64,000 nt of DNA from Deltaproteobacteria bacterium (lineage in GTDB: Bacteria > Myxococcota > Kuafuiibacteriia > Kuafuiibacteriales > Kuafuiibacteriaceae): assembly GCA_020632995.1 (NCBI GenBank), contig JACKEN010000007.1, forward strand, positions 62,001 through 126,000, written 5' to 3'. The position numbers were made by a program, and so were the translations under genes. Of this stretch, positions 56,862 to 64,000 are shown piece after piece (position 1 is the stretch's first letter; each line of letters opens with the position of its first letter). Under the pieces are notes generated by a model that saw only the letters and a program-made list of their open reading frames with translations, was not told the DNA's origin and did no database searches.

Positions 56862-58747
56862 ACCTGGAACCGCCCCACGACCTCCTGCAGGCTCGCCGCG
56901 CGACCCTGGAGCATGCTCACGATCCCATCCACGCTCTCGATCTCCTTGACCGTCCGATCGGTCTCGCTGAGCAGCGCAGACAGATCGCCGAAGGCCTCCT
57001 TGGTCTGGCCGGCCATCTGGTCCGCCGCGCCCGCCATCTGCTGGGAGCCCGAGGCGAGGTGGCCGCTGCTGGCGGCGAGCTTGTCCACGCCGCCGGAGAT
57101 GTCCGAGATGCTGGTCCGGATCATGCGCACCGACATCGCGCCCTCGTTCACGCTCTTCGCGAGCTCGTTGAGGGTGGCGGTCTGCTCCTCGGATGCGGCG
57201 GCGATGGCCGAGGTCAGCCGACCGACCTCGGTGGCGTAGGAGCCGACGTCCTGCACCATCTCCATCGTCTTCTTGGTGACCGACTGCATCTCCTCCACCT
57301 GCCGGTGGATCTCCTGGGTGGCCTCGCCGGTGCGCTGGGCCAGCACCTTCACCTCGTTCGCCACCACCGCGAAGCCGCGCCCCGCCGCGCCCGCGCCCGC
57401 CGCCTCGATGGACGCGTTCAGCGCGAGCAGGTTGGTCTGATCTGCCACGCCGCGGATGAGGTCCACGACCTTGCCGATCGCCTGGGCCGCCTGATCGAGG
57501 CGCCCCATCTGGCTCACCACCGCGTCCACCCGATCCTGGCTCGCCTGCCCGGCCTGTGCGGTCTCGGCGGAGCGGTGCGCCACCTCGCGGAACGAGGTGC
57601 TGAGCTCCTCCATCGCCGCGGCGAGGTCGTCGACCTGGCGGGAGATCACGTTGCTGCCCTCGACGACCTGGGTCGCGCTGCTCGACAGCGTGCTGGTGGT
57701 GGTGGCGACGTGGTCGACCTCATCCGAGGCCTGGCGAGAACGTTCGGCGATCATCCCCACCCGCTCCATCAGCGCCTGCATGACGCCGTGGGTGGTCGAG
57801 GAGTGGCTCCGGATCTCGGCCGCGGAGTGGGTCATCCGGTGCGTGGACTCGCCCAACCCCTGCGCGGACTCGGCCAGCACCGCCGAGACCTCGGCGAGCC
57901 CTCGGATGATCTGCCGCAGGCTCGTGGTGAACTCGTTGAAGGCCGCGGCGAGCTCCGCCACCTCGTCCGACCCCGACTCGTCCAGGCGCCGGGTCAGGTC
58001 GCCGTCGCCCCGCGCGATCTCCTGCATCGCGTCGCGCACGCTGCGGAGCGGCCGGATGATGCTCCGCCCGGTGGCGAACGTGAGCGGCAGGATGAAGAAC
58101 ACGGTCAGGAGCGCGAGCGGGATGAGGTAGGTCTTCACCGCGGACTGGGTGATCTCGGCAAGCTGGCCTTCCACCTCACCGCGCAGCGCGGCGAGGTTGT
58201 CCATGTAGACACCGGTCCCGACCCACAGGTCCGTGCCCGGCACCGCCTCCGCGTAGGAGAGCTTCGGCACCCGGCCCGCCCCGGGCTTGTCGAAGACGTA
58301 GCGCACGAAGCCGCCGCCGCTCGTCGCGGCCTTGTGGAGATCACGGATGAAGAACACCCCGTTGGCGTCCTTCGACTCTCCCATCTCCACCCCGACGTCG
58401 TTGGGTCGGACCGGGTTCATCACGACCTTCGTGCCTCGATACACGAAGAAGTAGCCGCTCTTGTCCGAGCCGTAGCGGAGGTCGCGCACGACCTCGGCCA
58501 CCGTCCCCTGCGTCTGCTCGGGTGCGCCATGCCGAAGCGCCACCGCAAGGGCGCCTGCCATGGCGTGGGTGGACACCTGCAAGGTGTTCTGCACCTCCGC
58601 CTCCAGGATCTCGACGCTCTTCTGGCCGGCCTGGGTCTTCGTGTCGCTGAGGGCGAGCGAGAAGGCCACCGTCACCAGTCCGGCGAGACCCAGGGTGATC
58701 ACCAGGTTGAGGATGATGCGCTGTGCGATGGAGAGACGACGAAGCAT
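56858..58747 (-). CDS. Methyl-accepting chemotaxis protein with Cache sensor
   Basis: 629 residues. Transmembrane helix 1 (IILNLVITLGLAGLVTVAFS), a periplasmic single-Cache (sCache_2-type) domain (SGYFFVYRGTKVVMNPVRPN, LWVGTGVYMDN), helix 2 (YLIPLALLTVFFILPLTFAT), a HAMP domain and a long cytoplasmic coiled coil. The signalling tip QTNLLALNASIEAAGAGAAG, then RGFAVVANEVKVLAQRT, is conserved. It would signal to CheA/CheW, which are not in the window. Start at ATG 58747 is supported by AGGAGG nine bases upstream. No pentapeptide CheR tether at the C-terminus (ends VVGRFQV). Confidence 0.95.
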   Translation of the reverse strand: MLRRLSIAQRIILNLVITLGLAGLVTVAFSLALSDTKTQAGQKSVEILEAEVQNTLQVSTHAMAGALAVALRHGAPEQTQGTVAEVVRDLRYGSDKSGYFFVYRGTKVVMNPVRPNDVGVEMGESKDANGVFFIRDLHKAATSGGGFVRYVFDKPGAGRVPKLSYAEAVPGTDLWVGTGVYMDNLAALRGEVEGQLAEITQSAVKTYLIPLALLTVFFILPLTFATGRSIIRPLRSVRDAMQEIARGDGDLTRRLDESGSDEVAELAAAFNEFTTSLRQIIRGLAEVSAVLAESAQGLGESTHRMTHSAAEIRSHSSTTHGVMQALMERVGMIAERSRQASDEVDHVATTTSTLSSSATQVVEGSNVISRQVDDLAAAMEELSTSFREVAHRSAETAQAGQASQDRVDAVVSQMGRLDQAAQAIGKVVDLIRGVADQTNLLALNASIEAAGAGAAGRGFAVVANEVKVLAQRTGEATQEIHRQVEEMQSVTKKTMEMVQDVGSYATEVGRLTSAIAAASEEQTATLNELAKSVNEGAMSVRMIRTSISDISGGVDKLAASSGHLASGSQQMAGAADQMAGQTKEAFGDLSALLSETDRTVKEIESVDGIVSMLQGRAASLQEVVGRFQV

Positions 58748-58836
58748 ACTCGGAGGCCTCCTGATTCCGGGCACGGGCGGCCGTCCGTACCCCCTGCGAT
58801 TGCACTCGGCGGGGTCGCGGGAGAACTTCACTGCAA

Positions 58837-58854
58837 CCTGTCCTCTAGGACAGG
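58837..58854 (-). terminator. Hairpin downstream of the ASH/FG-GAP lipoprotein gene
   Basis: CCTGTCCT (58837-58844) and AGGACAGG (58847-58854) pair; effective stem 7 with loop of 4. It lies about 40 bases past the stop. Between stop and hairpin the end of the gene (CCAGTAG, then CGCCCTGT) is partly repeated directly. Confidence 0.5.
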
Positions 58855-58891
58855 GCGGGTTTCTACTGGGACGTCCTGAGACAGGGCGGGG

Positions 58892-61800
58892 CTACTGGCA
58901 TCGGGCGGCGGTGCCGCGAAACACGCGTGGGGCCTGGGGCATCGGGGTCGGCACGCGAGGGATCGCCCCCGACTCGTACACGTTGCCGACGTGGAAGGCC
59001 TGCTGGTTCCAGATGCGTGGGGCCGACACCCACGAGTCGCCCACGTTCGAGTAAACGACCACTCCGCCCGAGGTCCCGAGCTCGTTGTAGAGCGCCACCA
59101 CCACCTCGGCCTTCCTGTCGTTGTCCACGTCCGCCACCACCGGGATCTCGAAGTTGGTGGGGTTGATCCGCCGGCGTGGTATGCCCAGCCGGTCCCGGTG
59201 CTAATGGCAACTTCTGAAGCGTTCCAGAGCAGCTCCGCCGCGCCGTCGCCCTCGAAGTCGAACGCGCTGATGCCCGCGCAGCAGGTGCTGTCCATGACGG
59301 TGCCGGTCCAGATCGGGCTGCCGTCGCCGGTGTACACGTAGATCGCCTCACCGTCCGCGACCGCGATGTCGGTGTCGCCGTCACCGTCGTAGTCGGCGAG
59401 GGCCGGCAGCTGCGCGGTGGGCCCGGCGGTGGGGAGCTGCACCGTCCACTTCCGCATCCCGAGGTGATCGAAGACCCGGAGCAGGTAGCCGGTCTGCAAG
59501 ACAATCTGCGGATACGGATCCAGCGGATCCAACATCCCCACCGAGACCCCGCCCTCGCCCTCGCCGGACTGCCACAGGATGCTCCCGTCGGCGCGATACA
59601 CGGTGTCACCCGCGATGACCTCCTGCTGCCCGTCGAGATCGATGTCCGCCACCACCGAGTTCGGGCCGGCCTGGGTGAGCCCGAGGCTCCCCTGGCCACG
59701 CCACAGGATGCGCCCGCGGTGATCGAAGACCTCGCGCCCGAGGATGATCTCGGAGAAGCCGTCGGCGTCGAGGTCCGCGAGCACCGGCGCCGACGCGTTC
59801 CAGAGCACCGAAGACGGCCACGCGTAGGGCTCGGACTCCCAGAGCTGGTGCCCGAGGTGATCGAGCGCCACCAGGCGCCCCTCGGTGTAGCGGCCCTCGT
59901 AGCCCCCGATCCCGGTGCCGGTGGTCGGGGTCACGGTCCACTTGGAGGCGATGATCTCCGGGAACCCGTCACCGTCGATGTCGCCCACCGCCAGCTGCGC
60001 GCTCTCCGCGATGCGCGGCGCCAAGACCGAGAAGTGCTCGTGCCCGTCGTCGCCCGAGAGCACCCGCAAGATCCCCGGCTCGGACTCGTTCGGGGCGGTG
60101 ATCGGGAGGCGATCGAAGGTCACCACGAGGACGTCGGGCACGTCGTTCTCGTCGATGACACCGTCCGCGTTGTCGTCCGTCATGTTGGCCACGATCGGGG
60201 TCATCCACACGTTGCGGAAGGTGGGCTCGACCGGGGAGCCGTGCCACTCCCACTGCACCACCGGCTGGAACACCGGAGGGGGCTGGCAGGGCGGCATCTG
60301 CACCTCACCGATGCCGCTGACCCCGATCTGGGCCGGGCCCTGGCAGGCGTCATGCACCAGGCGCAGCGCGACGTTGTGGTTGCCCGGGCCCACCGGCGCG
60401 TAGCGGAGCTCCGCCGACCAGCTCTGCCCAGGCTGGAGCACTGCAGGTGTGCTTGCGCGTACCGTGAAGCTCGGGTCGCCCTGGAGGGTCGCGGACTGGA
60501 TCGTCACCGGGTCGGTGCCGAGGTTGGCGCAGGTGATCTGGCGGATCTTCTCGACTCCCACCTCGGTCCGCCCGAAGGCAGCCAGGGTCGGCCGGCAGCG
60601 CAGAACCTTCGTGCAGCCCGGGTCGCGGTTGCCGGCCAGCATCACCGGCACCCACGGGTCCGCGGGGTCGGTGCTCAAGACGTCCAGGCGCCCCGCGTGG
60701 GGCCCGGAGTCCACCGGGGCGTAGGTCACGGTGACCGCGGGCGCGAGGGTGCTCCCCGCCGCGAGGCGCACCGGGAGGCTTGGCATGCTCACGGAGAAGG
60801 CGTCGTCGCCCTCCGGCGCGAGCAGGATGCCTTGCAGGTCGAGCTCGGCCCCGCCGCAGTTCGAGATGCTCACCGAGGCCTGGGCGGAGCTGCCCGCCGG
60901 CACCACCCCGAAGTCCAAGGTGGTGGGGCTCACGCAGATCCGCGGGGCGGCGGAGGTCCCGACGATCGGCACCAGGAACGTGGTGGTCGGCCCGTTGGTG
61001 GGGCCGACCTCGAGCACCAGCACGTCCCGGTGGAAAGCCGCGGTCTGGGGCTCGAAGATCACCTCCACCTCCGCGCGACCGACCTGGGGCAAGATCAGCC
61101 CGGTGAGGGGCGGGACCACGCTGAAGCTGGGCTCGCCGTCCTGCAAGGTCGACGAGCGGAGCCGACACACCGCGTCGCCGCGGTTACGCACCAGCACCGC
61201 GGACAGCCGCCGCGAGCCCAGGGCCACCGCGCCGAAGCGCACGTAGGTCGGCTCGACGTCGGGCACGCACCCGCTCACGTCGCTCGGGTTCCCGAGCAAG
61301 GTCACCGGGTGCACCGCGCCGCCCGCCTCCACCTCCAGGGTGGCCTGGTGCGGCCCGGGATCGCCGGGGGCGTAGCGCACCGCGAGCACCTGGGACTGCC
61401 CGGGCCCCATCTGGCTCGGCCACGCGGGCGGGCTGACGAGCGCGAACTCCGCCGAGGCGAGGCGGAGCGCGGTGAGGTCGCAGGTGCGGGCCCCGTTGTT
61501 CGAGATCAGCACGTGCTTGGTGGCGTTGGCGCCGACCTCCACGTCGAAGTACGTCAGGCTGGCCGGCAGCACCTGGAGGTCGCACGGCAGGGCGCTCCGC
61601 GCGGTCACCGCCGCGAACGCCTCGGGCTGCATGTACGCGTCGGAGCCCACTCGCAACCAGCCTTGCGCGCTGGCGGGCGCGGTCGCGCTGTAGCTCACCT
61701 CGACCTCGACCGACTGGCCCACGTCGAGGGTCAACGGCGCCGCGGGCGGGGTCGGGAGCGCGAAGCCGGGGGCGGTGGGGTGCGCCGCGTCGCTGCTCAG

Positions 61801-62655
61801 GGCGAGGGCGCTGATCTGGAGGGGCCGCCGCCCGCAGCTCGTCACCGTCCAGCGCGCGCGCGCGGTGTCTCCCACCGCCACCAGGCCGAGGTCGAGCGGG
61901 TCCGGGGTCACGCACACCGCGGGGACCGCCGCCGCCCCGCAGGCCGCCACCCGGATGGGCTGCGGCAGGTCGGTGGTCAAGACGAACGCCCCTACGTCGG
62001 CCCCGCCGTCCACCGGGGTGTAGCGCGCCTCCAGGGTCAGCGACTCGCCCGGCCCGAGCACGACCGGCGCCGGCACGTCGTCGATCTCCAGCTCCGGCGT
62101 AGTCCCGACCTCGCGCACCGCCGAAAGCACGGTGAGGGGCGCGCTCCCGGTCGAGGTGATGGTGACGCTCCGGGTGACGGTGGTCCCCGGCGCGACCTCG
62201 CCGAACGCGACGGAGGGCCCGGCGCCGCCGCAGCCCTCGCCCTCCCCCACCACCCCCGCGCCGCCGAGCACACCGCGCCCGCGCAAGATCACCTGCGCGC
62301 TGCCCGCGTCGGTGGTGATCTGCAAGGTAGCCTCCACCAGCCCGACCGCGATCGGCTCGAAGGCCACGTTCAGGTCCACCGCCGCCCCGCCCACCAGGCG
62401 CTCCGGGGCCACGCTGGCCAGGGTCATGACGGTGGGGCCGACCACCTTCACCTCGTCCACCACGATGCCGAGCTGGCCGCCGTTGCCGAGGCTGGCCGCC
62501 ATCAGGCGCTGGCCGCCCACCGGCACGTCACCGAAGTCGAGGACCTCGGGCGTCACCTCGAGCTTCGCGCTCACCTCGAGCACCCCCTGGTCGCAGTCGC
62601 AGGCCACCACGGGGGCGAGGAGCGGCAAGAGTACTTGCAGGGCCAGGCGTCGCAT
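58892..62655 (-). CDS. Giant lipoprotein with ASH (choice-of-anchor D) repeats and FG-GAP/VCBS repeats
   Basis: About 1,254 residues with one shift at 59168-59176. The lipobox is PVVAC. Residues ~25-830 contain about eight ASH-type beta repeats with the recurring motif LDFGDVPVG, FGEVAPGTTVTRSV, LDFGVVPAGSSAQASV. The rest is FG-GAP-like: calcium loops DDNADGVIDENDVPD, GDIDGDGFPEIIAS, ADLDADGFSEII, ADYDGDGDTDIAVAD, ADVDNDRKAEVVVA, as in integrin-alpha-like propellers. It should be a surface adhesion or matrix protein. Weak ECF-type boxes lie upstream on the minus strand. Confidence 0.88.
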
Positions 62656-63015
62656 CGATCCTGTCTGAACCGTAGGTCCAGGTCTGACAACACCTGACGG
62701 CATGATGCGCCGCGTCATCGTGCCGCCGCCCCAAGAATGGTGGTCGGGCGAGGGCGTGACGAAAAGGAACCAGAGCCAGGCTCAGTAGAGCAGTCAGGAG
62801 GCCTCCATGAAGACACATCCGCTCCTCACGCCCCTGGGGTTTCCCTGCCACTCGCGTGGGTTCGCGGTGGCCTTCAGGCGGCGCACCGTCGATGCGCGGT
62901 GGTCGTCGAGGTGCGCGAGATTCACCACCAGACCACCCCGGAGGGAGTCTCCTGATCGGCGCCACCAACCAGGGCGCGGCCGACGGGGGCGTATGGTAGC
63001 CCGACGAGACTCCGG
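62656..63015. other. 360-bp intergenic stretch
   Basis: Between two leftward genes. It holds the weak promoter match at 62735-62761. On the plus strand an AGGAGG (in TCAGGAGGCCTCC) stands five bases before ATG 62807, opening a 78-codon Arg-rich ORF that overlaps the convergent gene end. Its composition is not protein-like and I do not call it a gene. No RNA gene or repeat family is seen. Confidence 0.6.
62735..62761 (-). promoter_or_regulatory. Weak ECF-type promoter match
   Basis: On the minus strand CGTCAC (62761-62756), 16 bases, CATTC (62739-62735). One mismatch to the CGTT -10 shared by the three sites at 6.8 and 8.8 kb. It is 80 bases upstream of the lipoprotein start. Confidence 0.25.
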
Positions 63016-63969
63016 CTACTCCGCCCCCACCACACACACGTGAGGCTTGTGGTCGAAGTACACCATGTCCGTCACCGCCGGGCGCCCCGCGCTCACCCCC
63101 GCCACCCAGCACGACCCCGCCAACCCACGGCCGAGCACGTGGTCGATGTCGAACAACCCCCCGTAGGTCGGCGGCGCGTCCTCGCCCACCGCGGTGATGA
63201 ACTCCAGGCCCGCCGCCACCGCGCCCCGCCGGAACGCCCCCGCGCTCTCGTCGCCGTCGTACAGGCGCACCGGGTCGGTGTTGAGGTCGCCCATCACCAG
63301 GGTCGGGTCGTCGGTGACGAGCGCGAAGGCCTGCTGGAACTGCGCGACCCGGCAGGCCTGGTCTTCGGGCGCCACCCCCGAGGAGCCGTGCACGCTCACC
63401 ACCGTGAGCGCGGCGCCGTCGGCCCGGCGCACCCGCGCCCGCGCCACCCGCGCCCCGCCGCCGCAGCCCTCCACCTTCTCGCCCTCGAGCCCGTCCAGGC
63501 ACAGCTCGTCGTCGCAGCCCTCGATGGTGCCGAACGCCCGCCGGACCCCCACGCACTTGTCCGGCTTCCCGCTGTGACAGGCCACCTGATAGCCCGCCCC
63601 GAGCACCACCTGGGCCACCGTGGGGTCGCCCGCCGCCCAGGTCTCGCACACGAAGCCGGCTCGGGCCTCCTCGGGCACCGCGCCACACTCGCCGCTGTAG
63701 AAGATCTCCTGGAACGCCACCACGTCGGGCTGCACGGAGGCGAAGAACGCGGCCGTATCGTCGACCGCCCGGCGCCAGGCCAGGCCGTCCCCGTACCAGG
63801 CGTCCGACAACTCGGCTTGCGCCTCGCCGTAGCCGTCGTCGGGCGCGCGGTCGTGCCCGAGCCCGAGGGTGGTGCCGGTGTTGAAGGTCACCGCGGTCCA
63901 CGGCGCGGGGGCGGCCTCGCCGCACCCGGCCGCGAGCACCGCAACCAGGGTTGCGGTGGCGGACCGCAT
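63016..63969 (-). CDS. Endonuclease/exonuclease/phosphatase-family lipoprotein
   Basis: 317 residues. The signal peptide ends in a lipobox (LAAGC). EEP-fold motifs are in order: TAVTFNTGT, the metal-binding Glu in VVAFQEIF, the catalytic His in VSVHGSSGV, VMGDLNTDP, and a final DHKPH. The family cleaves phosphodiesters in DNA, RNA or lipids. Several cysteines suggest disulfides, fitting an exported enzyme. ATG 63969 overlaps the guaA stop (TGATG), supporting this start and co-transcription with guaA. Confidence 0.88.
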   Translation of the reverse strand: MRSATATLVAVLAAGCGEAAPAPWTAVTFNTGTTLGLGHDRAPDDGYGEAQAELSDAWYGDGLAWRRAVDDTAAFFASVQPDVVAFQEIFYSGECGAVPEEARAGFVCETWAAGDPTVAQVVLGAGYQVACHSGKPDKCVGVRRAFGTIEGCDDELCLDGLEGEKVEGCGGGARVARARVRRADGAALTVVSVHGSSGVAPEDQACRVAQFQQAFALVTDDPTLVMGDLNTDPVRLYDGDESAGAFRRGAVAAGLEFITAVGEDAPPTYGGLFDIDHVLGRGLAGSCWVAGVSAGRPAVTDMVYFDHKPHVCVVGAE

Positions 63970-64000
63970 CACTCCCACTCGATGGTGGCGGGGGGCTTGG
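63969..64000 (-). CDS. guaA: GMP synthase (glutamine-hydrolysing), C-terminal end only
   Basis: Only the last codons are inside the window: KPPATIEWE and stop. This is the invariant C-terminus of GuaA, which aminates XMP to GMP in purine synthesis. The identification rests on nine residues but they are very characteristic. The stop overlaps the next start. Confidence 0.8.
   Translation of the reverse strand, partial: KPPATIEWE

Noticed and set aside
59464..62697. Plus-strand ORF of 1,077 codons
   Set aside because: Shadow of the ASH/FG-GAP lipoprotein, which has recognisable repeats on the minus strand.
62792..62957. Third, degenerate copy of the palindromic element
   Set aside because: Only TCAGGAG and CTCC match in inverted order at the ends; internal blocks of elements 1 and 2 are absent and there is no TA flank.
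62807..63043. 78-codon plus-strand ORF with a strong ribosome site
   Set aside because: Arg/Pro-rich, no hydrophobic core or family, and overlaps the end of a well-supported opposite gene.

Overview
The window is very GC-rich and carries hallmarks of a Myxococcota (deltaproteobacterial-type) genome. It has a MYXO-CTERM sorting tail, Asp-Ala-Gly/Asp-Thr-Gly repeat linkers, myxococcal Cys-rich (DUF4215-type) repeats, many lipoproteins, a eukaryotic-like Ser/Thr kinase with an AgmX/PglI-type tail, and thrombospondin-type-3/OmpA proteins. I see no rRNA, tRNA, CRISPR array, prophage or autonomous transposase.

Layout. 1-8.8 kb: a nucleoside kinase fused to a cyclic-nucleotide-binding domain (cut by the left edge), transaldolase, a serine hydrolase, a divergent aldo/keto reductase-LysR pair, and an ECF sigma factor locus with a membrane protein, a small coupled membrane protein, a methyltransferase and an SRPBCC protein. 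8.9-14.4 kb: secreted or surface proteins (lipoprotein, two SGNH-like proteins, a LpoB/TolB-like plus beta-barrel protein, a MYXO-CTERM repeat protein). 14.4-34.7 kb: a large surface-protein island. A divergent Ig/PPC lipoprotein faces a four-gene, nearly 17-kb operon: OmpA/TSP3 protein, a ~1.4-kaa Cys/Gly-rich lipoprotein, and two tandem paralogous ~1.8-kaa lipoproteins whose C-terminal layout recalls the pore and TcB-binding parts of Tc toxin A subunits. 34.7-41.1 kb: small soluble unknowns, a DUF5924/DUF2914-like membrane protein, a GH31 lipoprotein and an alpha/beta hydrolase. 41.2-47.7 kb: a tightly overlapping operon of LamG lipoprotein, Ser/Thr kinase, lipoprotein, two cytochrome-c-like lipoproteins and a porin-like protein that itself carries CXXCH. 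47.7-56.8 kb: M20 peptidase, TldD, AI-2E/PerM transporter, a Cys/His-motif unknown, a repeat lipoprotein, a collagen-like protein and two small unknowns. 56.9-64 kb: a chemoreceptor, a giant ASH/FG-GAP lipoprotein, an endonuclease/exonuclease/phosphatase lipoprotein and the last codons of guaA.

Two findings come straight from the bases. First, three promoter-like sites of the form (T/C)GTCAC-N16-CGTT lie upstream of the ECF sigma gene, its divergent membrane-protein gene and a nearby lipoprotein gene, so a small autoregulated regulon can be proposed. Second, two related TA-flanked palindromic elements of 176 and 188 bp sit exactly at gene 3' ends; one enters the next gene in frame.

A caution: more than twenty apparent frameshifts are spread over the window. 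Most are single-base losses in short G, C or T runs inside otherwise conserved genes. They look like residual long-read consensus errors, so I describe such genes as single CDSs and give the shift positions. Long antisense ORFs are shadows of GC-biased coding.
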